Shown: one piece after another, positions 38,501-50,295 of the stretch
Layout: each line of letters starts with the position of its first letter
Position numbering within the stretch: position 1 is the first letter of the stretch
NCBI RefSeq assembly: GCF_901709675.1
Contig: NC_051107.1
Span: 4,220,001-4,284,000, forward strand
Reading direction: 5' to 3'
Origin: Syngnathus acus
Lineage: Eukaryota; Chordata; Actinopteri; Syngnathiformes; Syngnathidae
DNA length: 64,000 nucleotides
The notes under the pieces: model-generated
Databases searched by the model: none
Seen by the model: only the letters and a program-made list of their open reading frames with translations
Told to the model about the DNA's origin: nothing
Translations under genes and position numbers: made by a program

Positions 38501-40292
38501 GTTGTCAGGTGGTAACTCAAACATAATCTTTTGTTTTTGTCTTCGGCGGCGGGAGAGTCGAATTACACGAATTTAAGGACTTGAGACAAGTGAAAACTTA
38601 CTGAATAATTGACTCATCTTGACTTTGACTCACATGACAAAGTCTTCATTGTGATACCTTACTGAAATTTTTTTCCTCCTATTCTGTTTTAAATGCTTGA
38701 CCGCTTATTAAACCTCCAAATTATGAGTGCCCAATTTGATTCCGATTGTATTTCCAGACAGCTCACATTTAGTCTCTTTCAGCGTCTCTAATTACGCTCA
38801 CATTTTGTGAAACTTCCAAAAAAAAAATTAAGCTACTGTACAATGAACATAATGGTCCATCGGCCTCGTGTTCATTTGCAGCCGTCTGCTCGTCGGAATA
38901 AAGACAAGCTGCTTGCGGCTCGAGCCCGAGCCATCAATCACGTCCTACTTTATGAAATCAATTATCTGTTTTTGCCAAAACTAAATGGCTGAAACACGCC
39001 ATGATTGGCAATTTGAGCTGGAAACATTTGCTCTTCACACTATTTCACTGGCCAGGGGAGACTTGAGCAATCCTCCCCACTTAGTCCATCAATCCTCTCT
39101 CCAGAACATGAGGAGACAGCACTTTTTTATTCTCGGTGCATCTCCCTCTTGCCCCTCGCTAACACTCTAATGTCTTCCCCAAGTCCCCCAAATGGAGGGT
39201 GAGGTGCGCTGACTCGGCTCCCTCTAAAAGCAAGCTGGGAACAGAACCGGGTCTTTGTCTTGCCATCTCTCTCCATGTCTGGGGCAACCAAGCAGCTGTC
39301 TTCTTCGTGGTGATTCTGTTCAATGCGCAACTCGGATGTGCCCGCAATACCCAGAGGGATCAATTACACAAGTTGGTACCAACCCAGAACCTATACTGAA
39401 GAGGGAGCGTGGGGAGATCCCGTCAGGATCGTCTTCAATCGGTTCCACGGAGAGACCAAGATGCAGATGATAAATTTGTGCGATTGCGTAAATATCCGAA
39501 AAGCAGACGGCCGGCGTCTAAGTCCGCAGTCTTCACATGAAGGGTCAAATACTCGCCTAGACCAGGTCGAGTCGACCTGTACTTCACTGCGGACGCACGA
39601 TTATCTTCTGCTCCAGTTTGCTTCCACCCAAAGAGGTATTGAGCGTCTTCTCTTTCCCCTGAGAGGTGAAAATGTCATGATTGCAGTCACGCCGCTGCTT
39701 CTCCATTGCGGAACGTGCCGGTGATTCTGTTCTGTGCGGCGGAATCGGCAGCACTCGACAATGCTTAGCGGAAGGAAAATTGGGTATTGACTCGACCTGC
39801 CACTATGAGTTCCTACCGTGGGACATTTCCAACAGTGGAAGGATTCATTTATATTTCCTTCACTGAAGCGCCCAACTGTGATTCTCCCGTCTTTTCAAGG
39901 ACAGCTTAGAAATGATTTTCTCGATTCGAACTTTCCGAGTTGACAATGAACCCGTACCAACAAAGACGCGGTCAGAACCGTATTGAGTTGCTTCATTTAC
40001 ATACCGTACCGGTGTTGACGATTAAAGTGCTTACTTAGAGCCCACTTAGAGCGACAAAAAAACGAAAACAACTTAAGTAAGGTCGAATACTTTTTCTTTT
40101 CTGCCGCCACCGCAGGTTCTTCGTTGCTTTTTGTCTCGTCCCGATTGTTTGTCTTATTAGGCTGTCGCAAAAAATCCGCCGAATCACCTGCGGTGATTTT
40201 GCTTTTTCTCCTCTAATGGCGCAATCACTCTGCCTCCATCTCACTGAGCACCCGGCGTCGCCCCCATGCAGCAGAAAGCGAGACAGACAAAA

Positions 40293-40316
40293 AGAGAGAG
40301 AGAGAGAGAGAGAGAG
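40293..40316 (+). repeat. (GA)n microsatellite
   Basis: AAAAGAGAGAGAGAG... uninterrupted GA repeats of about 22 bp inside tafa5 intron 3. Confidence 0.9.
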
Positions 40317-42166
40317 GCTTGTGTCGTTTCATCTGCCAGTCTGAAATCGTGGAGGGCACAATGCCGAGCATTCTCCGGGGAGAGCCTCACAAAGGCGAGG
40401 ACGGAAGATGACGACTCAGATGGCATTTGCCAAAAGAGAGTGCTTTAGAATATAGGGAATAACAATCCATACTATAAATAAGGCTACATTAAGTCAAAAA
40501 AATTCGGTGACCCGTAACATTTCCAAGATTGTCTCTGTTTGATATTTGTCCTTTTCGTCAGTCAATGCTCCTTGCAGGTGAAAGTAACCTCGTTCAAAGC
40601 CTTACTGTCAGGGTCCATGTGCTCGGTATCAATCTTCATGTTGAACCACGATCAATATTGTGGTTTTATTGAGAGGCCCGACACAAAGCAGCTTGAGACT
40701 AAGATGAATGAAGGGGTGACGGGTGGGAGGGGGGCGGAGCCTGACGTGAAAGAAACAAATGCACGCAACGCAAGCTATTATTTAACGTAGACGGAGAATA
40801 TGTTTGGTCAATCAAGACACGCAAACTGCTTCCTGACATTTATCCAAAATAGCCCTTTGTAGGGCTTGGGGGGCTGAGTCAGATCGGCTTCGTCATACGA
40901 CCCCCCTCAGGGACGAGCCCGCTTGTCCGCATTGATGTTTTCACACAAACACCTGACGGACAGGTCGGACATGCTCAGCGGAGCGTGCACGAGGCGCGTT
41001 CCGCCTCCGGCAGCGTCCACATACGGGGCCAGTGTGGGCTTATAGTCGGAAAAGGCCTCGGGGAAAAGGGCATTTGTTCAAATGAAGTAAATGCTTTTGC
41101 ATGTTACTGTATCAAAGAGTCTGAAAGAAACATGGCAGTAGATGATTTTTTTTTTCTCCCCCCCGTCTGAAACTTAGCTTCGATGCCCTTTTAATGGGTA
41201 GTTGGGGAAAAATCAAACATTCACCCGACTTTCCTCGTCGACCGTTTCGTCCCTGACACGGATTCGTATTTTGAAAGGAATTTTAAACGGTGACCCATGA
41301 CTGCCTGCTGCCAACTACTAAAATCCCTGACAGCGAAAGCCGCTTAAACATTCACGGCCAACTGGGGACAGTCGAGTGCGCGCGGCCGTCCGGCCGCTTG
41401 ACGAGCTGTCGGCGGGCTTAAAGCGGCCAATGAGCCGAGCGGGAAATACCTGTCATCCCCCCGCCGATGACTGACGTCTTCGAGCGGGATATGAAAAGTA
41501 CAAGTAGGCCGAAACGTATCCGTGCGCTAGCGTTTCCGTACTCGCGTGCGGACTCTGTCAAATATAAAAAATGGACGCAGATATGTGCGGGGCTATCTTT
41601 GCCTGCCCGGATAACAAACGACTTTGTTGGCGAAACATCGAGCGGCTGTCACCCCGGTCACGGCGATCAGGTACATTCGTGGTCGGAGCTAACTCTCAGC
41701 GGTGCGGCGTAAACAAGTGAGTCACTTGATGACTAAATTATGATTTAATGATGCCCCGGCGGGCCTCGGCCTTCGCCCGTTCCACGTTTGTAGATAAGCT
41801 AGCCGGCTAGCGTTTCCGTGTGAAAGAAGTGGAAAAAGAACCAAATATTTTCCCATCGGCATGTGAATTTCACGTTTTCCATATACTGACAAGAAAAGTG
41901 CCTCCCACTTTCTTCCCTACTCGTCATTATCCCGAAAGGTGTCCTGCGTCGTCGCTCACGCGATCATTGTTCAATCACAAACATTTCTGCCACAGCGGGT
42001 AATTTCACCACGGGAAGAAAATTATACGTGGCGACGAATAAGAACGCAGATGAGGATAATCGGAGCAGTTTAGTAAGCAAAGCCACAAATCGTATGGCCT
42101 CAAATGTAAGAACCTTAATTATTGTTGGGTATTTACAAAGGAATAAGAGGAAGCATTTGAAAGGAT

Positions 42167-42172
42167 TTTATT
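42167..42172 (-). terminator. tafa5: Candidate intronic polyadenylation signal after tafa5 exon 3
   Basis: The minus strand reads CCAAATAAAATCC, with AATAAA at 42172-42167, only about 28 nt beyond the exon 3 donor. If the donor is skipped, the frame continues Val-Ser and then 24 further residues before TAA (at about 42122). A chance AATAAA in AT-rich intron is also likely. Confidence 0.3.
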
Positions 42173-42199
42173 TGGAAGATGGGGGCGGTCTGAGCTTAC

Positions 42200-42327
42200 C
42201 GTAGTTGTCTTGACTCGGCCTCCGGGCTGCGTACAAGTCCAGCCGGATTTATTGACTAACAGGTCGCAGCCTTCGTCGTCCAAACACGGCACCATCTCGC
42301 ACCACTGCTTTTTCCGCACAATGGCGG
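42200..42327 (-). CDS. tafa5: tafa5 exon 3 (C-terminal half of TAFA domain)
   Basis: A 128-bp internal exon read on the minus strand. The acceptor is TTTTCTCCACAG and the donor is ACG|GTAAGC. It begins with two bases that complete an Ala codon split across intron 2, followed by 42 codons. The protein reads AIVRKKQWCEMVPCLDDEGC, then DLLVNKSGWTCTQPGGRVK, then TTT. It holds four of the eight cysteines of the mature protein (WC, PC, GC, TC) and the family hallmark SGWTCTQPGGR. Compared with my memory of human TAFA5 about 11 of 42 residues differ, mostly conservatively (Ile/Val, Lys/Arg, Asp/Glu). TAFA5 is a secreted, mostly neural chemokine-like ligand; reported partners include S1PR2. Teleosts carry several tafa5 paralogues and I cannot say which this is. 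Confidence 0.97.
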
Positions 42328-42891
42328 CTGTGGAGAAAATAGAAAGAACGATTGAAGTGGTGGTTGAGCGAGACAGCCTAAGATTAGCATAGAGAGAAAA
42401 GCGAAGGGATGCGTAAGGGTTGAACATGATGGGAAAATGATGGGAAGGGCGAGATAGAGGATGGGAAATACTTGAAAATAAACATACCACTGTAAATGTC
42501 AGCGGGGGGTGCCACGATTGGACGAGATGAAGAGCAATGAAGCGTGCGCACAATTGAAAGATATGAAATGAGGGGCTGACAGTGAGAGATGAGGCCAAGA
42601 TGGCCGCAATCAGACAGAAAGAGAGCTCAATGCATTCAATAGAAAGACAACAAATAACAGAGCTGCACACCAAATTGCGCAATTTAAGCGTCATTATGCC
42701 ATTCCTGTAATTCGGCTGCACATCGTGGAAATTATAACCTGCTCCAAATTGGCTGTGATTTTGTGCAAGAAAAATTGTAAGGTAGATGAAATGAGAAATA
42801 TATGATTTTTTTTATTTTATTTTGGGGCACATAATATCAATTAAAGAAATTCCTCCAAAGTTCAAAATGTCGCTGTAAAAACGACACCACC

Positions 42892-42912
42892 AAAAAAAAA
42901 AAAAAAAAAAAA
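42892..42912. repeat. Poly-A tract
   Basis: About 21 A in a row in intron 2, on the strand opposite to tafa5; no element body recognised beside it. Confidence 0.8.
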
Positions 42913-43374
42913 GCACATCAGCCCTTTTGAAACATTTTTTCAAAACATTCAAAAAACCTAAGAGCACTTTGAAGTCAAAAAGACAAGGACAAACGTCTTT
43001 TCTTAGCGGCGCACAAAAGCACCACCGCGTCTAATGGCAAATTTGAGCGGAGAAAAGGATGAATTGAAAGTGAAATTGGACGTCATGAACTAAGATCCGC
43101 TTTTACACTTCGTTTTAACCCCCCGCAGAGATGGCAAAGAAAGTCGAGCAATAGCCGCACATCCAAAAACAAAGCCCGAGTAGCCTTAATTGCTCCTGTT
43201 GGCAACTTTAAAGGTGCTGGGGAAAAAAACAAAGTGTGATGAGTGATTCACTCTGGCACACTGACACGGAAGAGCAGTTTGAATCATTTGAAAAAAAGCG
43301 ATCGATCCATTCAGCGCCGCGGGGGGCAACCGACACCGATGTCGTGCTGGGCGCTTATGTGTTCTCACTCAGTT

Positions 43375-43391
43375 GTTTTTTTTTTTTTTTT
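43375..43391. repeat. Poly-T tract
   Basis: T17 followed by C5, giving a pyrimidine tract on the plus strand; low-complexity sequence in intron 2. Confidence 0.8.
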
Positions 43392-43670
43392 TCCCCCACC
43401 AGGCGGTTGCCATGGCTACGCACCCGTGTAGTGATTCGAGGAAGTGAATATTGAACGGAAATGCTGTGAAATATTTAAATTTAATTCAATTGAGCAATTT
43501 GCTCTGCGGTGCCTAAAAGAAGGTTTCATATTATTAAAGCCTCCGTCGGGGCGTTTGTCTCCCCACCAAATGGTCGCTCACACTCGTGTCAACAGCCAGC
43601 ATCTTGGCCTAATAAATTCCGTCTCATCCCATGCCAAGGCGCTGAAAGATGGGCCGTGCGCAAAGGGGAA

Positions 43671-43685
43671 GGGGGGGGGGGGGGG
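43671..43685 (+). repeat. Poly-G tract (15 G)
   Basis: G15 preceded by AAAGGGGAA; one of several long C/G homopolymers in the window. Confidence 0.85.
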
Positions 43686-44000
43686 AGAGCGGCAGACAGA
43701 TCTGATCTCGCGTGATGTATGCGGCGCGCCACTCCAAGATGAAGCGTTTTGATAATTAGAAAGGGGGCAGATTGGTTGTGACCCAAGCAGGTGAGCAACA
43801 TCTTTGTTTGGAATCGTATGCGACGGGCGCCTTCATTCCTTGATTTGCGATCAAGCTGTTTTGAGTTACGACCACAGTCATAAAATATATTACACTTGTA
43901 TCTCAAGGTGTCACTGAGAGACATGATAGGACAGGCTAGGCTAGGCTAGGACGTGTGCTACGATGCATTCCTGAGGGAATGACACTTTTCTACCAAGTCC

Positions 44001-44180
44001 ATTTACCGTAATTTTCGGACTATAAGTCGCACCGGAGTATAAGTCGCACCAGCCATTAAATGCCCAAAAAAGTGAAAAAAAACCATATATATGTATATAA
44101 ATCGCTCCTGAGTATAAGTCGCCCCCCCACCCAAACTATGAAAAACAAACGCGACTTATAGTCCGAAAATTACGGTAAAT
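44001..44180. mobile_element. MITE, 'CGGACTATAAGTCGC' family
   Basis: A 180-bp element with perfect 30-bp inverted ends (44001-44030 and 44151-44180; outer part ATTTACCGTAATTTTCGG, inner part ACTATAAGTCGC). Inside, GAGTATAAGTCGC occurs at about 44035-44047 and 44109-44121. The interior is AT-rich with an ATATATATGTATAT stretch and codes for nothing. The end sequence is a common fish repeat and resembles the ends of the element at 2885-3282. Perfect end identity suggests a young insertion. Confidence 0.92.
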
Positions 44181-45765
44181 AACGCGCCATTTCCGCAACA
44201 CCTTTCTATGCATGGGAAAAAAACCAAGTCACACCGTCGAAATGACTACAAGGCAATATTTGCATGTATGCGTTTATTGGAGCCATGATTGCTTCAAGGT
44301 TGCAGTTTCTGCCACTCGTATAGGTTAGCGTCGAGCAGCAGCATCAAATCAACATTATTCATCATTCCCCTCCTGCGATGAGCTGCTTGTAAATTGGAGC
44401 CGGCGCATACAAATAAGCATCCTTGTGTGTGTGCGCGTGTGTTTTCTTCTCCTCACTCTTCATCAATTCACTCCCGCACTCCTCTTCCTCCTCCTCACTA
44501 ATGCGCCGCCATGTTGCTCAAACTCAGACGAGTCAAATAACCTTTTAAGCCAATTCACTGTGTCTTCATTTCACCTGAAGTGCGATGAATCTGCCAGGAT
44601 TTTTTTTTTTCTCCCCGGGCTCCTCATCCTACTGTAAGAGTAAAATGTCCCAGCGGTACATGCAAGCAAGCAAGCGAGCAGAAGCACACAAAAGAGGCGC
44701 CTGCTCCCTCCCATCATTCTCCTTTTATAGGTTGAAAATTGGCAATTTATTCGCACTCGGCTCTGCTTGAGCAAGTGATAAACATCAACAAACCATATGG
44801 AGAATCCAGAATATTTTGCATGGACTCTTCTGACTGGGCAGGCAGCACCGATGCTAACCGACGGATGTCGTCTTCAGTCTTCCCGAACTGTTTTGATTCC
44901 ATTCCTCCAAAGTTTTCTGTCACACGATCAACTTTTTTTACTGGCATTGCTCGTTCACGTCAAAATTTTAGCCCGAGCCGATCCAAACCGAAAAAAGAAA
45001 CATCACTATTTGTCGTAAATAGATCATTTTCAGCCCGATTGAGTGAAATCAGATAATTCCCTGCGGCGCAGATTTGTGCTGTAGCGGTGCTTTATCATAC
45101 AGTCCAAAAGTTTTTTTTTTTTCCCGCCTGGCAAGGACAAGGCAAAGTCGTCGGCAACACTCGGCAAGTCGTTCCTCACGCTTCCTTCTTCGCAGTCAAC
45201 AAGGGAGGTGCTAACTTCATTTCACGACAAAGACCAATAACGAGCGGGAGAGAACAAGGAGTCTCGGTACACGCGGTACGCACGGTTCGATCTTCGGCTT
45301 ATTATTTAGCTATTTCTTTGCGCGCCGCCATTGTGGTTTGGTAACCGGCGGTTTGTGTGGCGTGACATTGCTTCAGGCAGGTGTTTATTTTCCACTCGTG
45401 CGTGTGTGCGCGGTGACCATCAGGTAGCGGCGATATCGTTCCGTTGCAGATGCGCGCTGACATTTCCACACAGCTGAGCGACAACCCTAACCCCCCTGAT
45501 TTGTTGACGGGCGCATTTTGCGCACACGTGAAGCGGAGGCCCGGCGGCTCGGTGAGCCAGAGGAGGAAATGTCAGCGTGAACAAGCACATGTGGGAAATG
45601 AGATCATTCAACACCAGCGTCTGCAGAGACGGCGCCGCATCAGCACCGAGTGTTGCGCTCTTGACATGGCGACGTAATAGCGCCCGCGTCGACCTCGTCG
45701 GACAAGTCGCTCCATATTCCACCGTGGAAATTATAATGGAAATAAAAGTGCATTTTTGTAAGTAA

Positions 45766-45842
45766 AACGATAAATAAAATAATCATGAAATATGATAAAT
45801 AATAAAATAAAATGCATATGATAAATAAAATAAAGTAAAATA
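45766..45842. repeat. A-rich (AATA/AAAT)n low-complexity tract
   Basis: Repeated ATAAATAAAATAA-type units, including two copies of ATATGATAAATAA, directly left of the telomere-like repeat. Confidence 0.8.
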
Positions 45843-45843
45843 A

Positions 45844-45896
45844 AACCCTAAACCTACCCCTAAACCTAACCCTAAACCGAACCCTAAAACTAAACT
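45844..45896 (+). repeat. Degenerate telomere-like repeat (CCCTAA)n
   Basis: A run of CCCTAAACC, CCTAACCC and CCTAAACCG units over about 53 bp closely resembles vertebrate telomeric CCCTAA with single-base changes. A simple A-rich tract adjoins it on the left. It is an interstitial telomere-like sequence; chance expansion of a similar simple repeat is possible. Confidence 0.65.
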
Positions 45897-48800
45897 CCAT
45901 TGAGACTCAACTCAATCTGTTTGATTTGGCATCAAACGCATCGTGCGACGGCAATCCCATGACGCGTGCGACGGTAATGAAGGCGATGGCAAATGACACG
46001 CTGACATACTGAAGGTTGAACGAAACCATCATTCTCCGTCCCCTGCAGGCCGCCACACTAAAGTAACGTCATTAGTTTGCCTAACGATTCGCCGATGATG
46101 GACGTACTCACGGAGGATTTTGCTCGGACGTGTCTCTGCCTTTCAAGAGTTTGCCTCCCTAATATTGTCCGCTTAGCCTCCTCCACCTCTACATCCAAAC
46201 TAATCCGCCTTAAATTATGCATAACCTTTACTTGGCTGAGGCCCGTCCACCGATAAATCTGTTTATTCCCTTTTTCCCCACCCTTATAAATTGTGCTAAA
46301 CAAATTCCAATTAAGTGAAACTGCAATACGGCGTGAATAGTAATTTGCCGGCGAACCGTCCCCGAAGACGATAAGACCACAATCATCTGTGTTTATATCC
46401 AAGGCAGCTTATGGCAGGTTTTGCTGAAAATATCTTTCGTGCTTGTTATCGGGTCAGCGCTCCGCACCGTACCTGTTCCTGTACTCCATTACAACGATTG
46501 ATTTCTTTCTTAGACTTTTCACATGACATTTCTAAGGCAATTGCACTTGTCTCCGATCAACAATGAATGATAGCAGAGGGCAGAACCCAATCTGGACCCG
46601 GACAAGTCAGTCCCAAAACCTCCCGTGACCGATAACCGAAGCAGAGTTATGGAAGGCGAGTTAGATATTTAGAGTAATGACGGGCCGAGCACCTTTCCTC
46701 GTCCGAACCGTGACCTCCTCTCTGTCTTTTGCCTCCGTCGTGTTTTCTCGGAGCAGGAAGCCATCTATTTCGCACTCCTCCGCAACTCCCCTGCGCTCTG
46801 CCAGAAAAAGTGTAGCGTAACCCATCAAAATCTGCCTGCGTGATTGATTTTTATGGTCTTTAAAAAAAAGAATCACGAAAACTCAATGCCAAAACTTTTC
46901 CACTTATGCTTTTGATGCATTGGACAGGACTGAAATTGCCCGGCGCTTGTTTTGGTCCGCGGGGGAACGAGGTAGAATCGACTATATCATCCCAAAAAGG
47001 CGATGTAATACGAATATCCCGTCATTGGTAACCGTCTGAACTTAGCGTTGTCTTCCTGGTATATTCCCGCGTCTTGTGGACCGCACTTTTTGTAGTGTGG
47101 CCGACTTGTGGAGGCTGACATTTCAAAGGATCAGCGTGGATCAATAGCAAAGGTCAGGAAAACAAGAACCCCACGTTTGTTGCCACGCACGCTACGGAAG
47201 CTTCGCCCACGGTTGTCTAAGCGGGTTTTTAAGTTTTAGTTGGCGAGCTCGAGGTAAACAATGTTGTCAGTTGGCAAGGCAGCTATTCTGAGGTCCGTCA
47301 TGTGCACTGAAGGGGAGGGGGGGGGTGCAATCTGAACCCTGGATTGTAAACAACAAAATCGATAGCTCATTTGTCATTAACGTTGGAAGGAAGCAGCTTT
47401 TGGGAGAGATGCACTTTTCCCAATCCAAATGAACCAATCATTCTTTGTTCTCCCTCGGGGGGGGGGGGTGAGGAAGTCTCCAGTTTTCCATTCCTTGCCA
47501 GCATTTTTAATCAACCTCGCTCGGCTCACCTCTCACAATAATTTTTTTAAATCACCTCCGTATAGCAAAATATAAGCGGTTACATTTCCTAATTTAACAT
47601 GTTTGGGATTTTTTACCAGCTTCGACAAAGTGCCGGTGGGTTTTGCGAGCGCTTTTTCGTGTCCTTTCCGGCTTTTTCATTGACACATCTGTAGTGAAAG
47701 GAAGGAGTGGGTGTCGAGTGGGAGGGGGAGAGCGCTTTCTGCGGTTCTGCACTGATGCTGTTTTGTAGTTAAGTGGAAGAAGGGCCCGAATGTTTCTGCC
47801 ACACGGCCGCTGATGCTGAACGGCGCTGGCAGGTGGATTATACCTTGTGCCGCTCTGTCCCCGGACAAATTTACAGGTAGCCCCCAAACACGGCTCACGG
47901 GAGGGTTGGCCCATCTTCCCGTTTTATTCTGTGTTCCATTTTTTTCCCTGAACTTTTAATGCACACCAACTGCTGGTCAGAGCCAAAAGTCTGATAATAA
48001 TCCATGTTTTTGTAATGCGTACCGATGCCAGTGAAAAGGTAAAATGGGGGAATAAGTAGCGTCGATTTTTTTTCCCCAGCGTAGATGAATGGCAGATAAG
48101 CGGCCACTCAGAGTGAATCAGCCAAACTCGAGCGTTTTTGAGTGGGCAAGTGCTATTTTAGGGCACACAAAAGCTGAGCCGTGAGGGACCAACAGCCATT
48201 AGTAGAAGGAAGAGACTTTCGGGGTCGAGATAAGTATGCCGGTTTAAAATCATGCACATTTTAAGAATAGCAGCGTCTGACTAGAAATGCGAAGAGAGGC
48301 ATTATAACATAACTGGTGGGAATCCCAAATTATTACGTCTTTTTTTTTTTTTTTTCCGGCAAACCGGATTATAAAATGGCGTCTCAACGGACGAAATGTC
48401 TTTTTGGAAATTTCCATCATCGGATTAGGAGGCGCATTGCTGCGCATTAAGGGAAACAAAACATTTGTTTTCGGGGGAACTTTTATTCACCTTCAATCCG
48501 ATATTTGTCCATTTTTTAATCGTGCCTGATTTGCTTGTACTTATTGCCTAAAACAACTCTGTAGCTCACCTTCCCTCGCTTTCATCCACACACGGAATAA
48601 ACTCTCCTTCCTCCGGCGCTATAAGTCAGGCCTCTGGTGGCCTGCTCCCCGCGGGCTCGGTGTAACCGCCCGTATTGACTTTGTCCTGTCTCGGGAGATG
48701 GCGGCGTCTCCCGCGGGACCGGCGCTCTCTATGCACATATCACAAAAATGAGTCCTCACTCTACCTCACACATTTTTGTAAAACCAATGTGCATTGTGTT

Positions 48801-49594
48801 TATTTGCCGCAATTCCCCCGAGGACCTTCACTTCTGCACGAATTATTTTGATTTCCAAACACCTGTCGAGTCCTCGGGGAACGGCGCAAAAAGACAATCC
48901 CGACGAGAAAATGGAGTAGAAAACTATCCGACACATTTGAGCCACCTTTGCCCCTTTTCCAAGTGCCCGCACCTTTGTGTTGTTCCTCGCCTGACGAAAC
49001 CTCTGGCCTCACTTTAGCCTGCCAGAGATTTGCAGGAATCCAAACACACACAACCTGACGTGAACCTTCACCCCCGCACGTCTTAACATCTATCAGTCGT
49101 GATGTTCCTTCGGCGCCCTCGCATCATTCCGGCCGACTCCCGTTCCAACGAAACGATTCGTTCGGTGTTGCCTCCAACCCGCGCACCAAATTTCAAACGG
49201 CCGTGCCGTCATGACACGTTGACACCGGCGTCTCCGGTAAATAGCTGGGCTCACCTCTGTGAGTGTATTATTAATAGAGAAGGACACAAAGTTAATCTGA
49301 TGAAGTGAGATGGAGAGGCAAGAAGAGGGAGAGAGGGCGAGCGAGCCGACTGCATTAGAGCACGTGTGATTTATTCGCCCCTCTAGGTGAAGGAGACCCC
49401 ATTTGTATTCATTTGCCTTTTTATTTTTATCCCGGATTCATCTGGCCTTCACGTGCCTGTCGCCACCACGCTAATATTATTTTGGCCATGTGCGGCTCCA
49501 TAACAGGCTCTTATAAAAATTGCCCCAGTGCGGCTGCAAGATGCAAGAGGGAGGGGTGCTGGGTTTATTTTATATCATCCATCTGATTTGATTC

Positions 49595-49800
49595 TTTTTT
49601 TTTTTTTTTTTTTACGGGAAGATTAAAAGTCTCCCAGGGACAAGACGGTGAGAAAGGTGGAGATAATGATGCCTGTCCTCCTATAGAAACGGCGAGACGG
49701 GGGCACGCAAACACAAACGCGCAGGCACATTTTTTTTTTTTTTTTTTTATACAAGCCTGCCGCACACTCGACAGACGGCCTGGCCTTTTTTTTTTTTTTT
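49595..49800. repeat. Three long poly-T tracts
   Basis: T19 (49595-49613), T19 (49730-49748) and T15 (49786-49800) fall within 206 bp. They could be A-tails of minus-oriented retroposed fragments or simple-sequence expansion; the sequence between them is not recognised. Confidence 0.7.
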
Positions 49801-49984
49801 CTTTCCTTTTAAGGCTGTCAAGGTGAGCCAGTGGTGCTCCAAGCCAAGGGCAAAGACAACAGTGACCACCAAGCTCCTTTTTGCAGAACAATTAGATGGA
49901 AGTGGAGGCTGACCGCAGTTGTGTTCCTCAAATAGAGGAAAAAAAAAAAAAAAACCTGGACTGAAATAATGACAAATAAAATAA

Positions 49985-50168
49985 ATAAATAATTCTTAAA
50001 TTAATTTTTACTGCACTCTTGATGCTAAGCTATGCTACAAAAATGGAAGTGAATAATAAATAAAGGAAATAATAACAATTAATAGGTAAATAAATAAATA
50101 AACAAGTAAATATTCTTAGATTCATATTTGCTGCACTCTTGATGCTAAGCTACGCAAAAAAAAAAATG
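49985..50168. repeat. Imperfect tandem duplication with 120-bp period
   Basis: CTGCACTCTTGATGCTAAGC occurs at 50011-50030 and again at 50131-50150, exactly 120 bp apart. The match extends both ways: ATTCTTA(A/G)ATT...TATTTGCTGCA before, and TA(T/C)GC..AAAAATGG after. AAAT/AATA simple repeats fill the space between. This is a local duplication that has since diverged. Confidence 0.8.
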
Positions 50169-50267
50169 GCGGCGCGATTAATCTCCAGTAAGAGAGCAAA
50201 AGCACATATTTCCCTCAAAGGCAAATGATTCTTTTCCTAACAGGATGTGAGCATGTTTTTTAATGAA

Positions 50268-50295
50268 CCCTCTTTCTCTCTCTCTCTCTCTCTCA
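50268..50295 (+). repeat. (TC)n microsatellite
   Basis: CTCTTTCTCTCTCTCTCTCT followed by CAGG. On the plus strand it mimics a splice acceptor, but no exon with a known domain follows. Confidence 0.85.

Larger units (their letters stand above)
34990..42199 (-). other. tafa5: tafa5 intron 3
   Basis: A 7.2-kb phase-0 intron between the Thr codon of exon 3 (donor GTAAGC) and the Val-Ser-stop exon (acceptor GACAG). Apart from an L2-like LINE fragment and a GA microsatellite I see no gene. AT-rich segments such as 37128-37175 (CGATGAATATTCATGAGCAG, then TTAATGAGCGG) contain octamer-like and homeodomain-like cores and may be regulatory. A T/A-rich low-complexity patch lies at 37005-37075. Confidence 0.8.

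Noticed and set aside
39920-39940. TTCGAATCG-type string on the minus strand like a tRNA T-loop
   Set aside because: No pairing arms or A box at a sensible distance.
42119-42721. 200-codon minus-strand open frame as a gene of its own
   Set aside because: Only 42200-42327 is coding; it is bounded by a good acceptor and donor and matches TAFA5 exon 3. The rest is intron read in frame.
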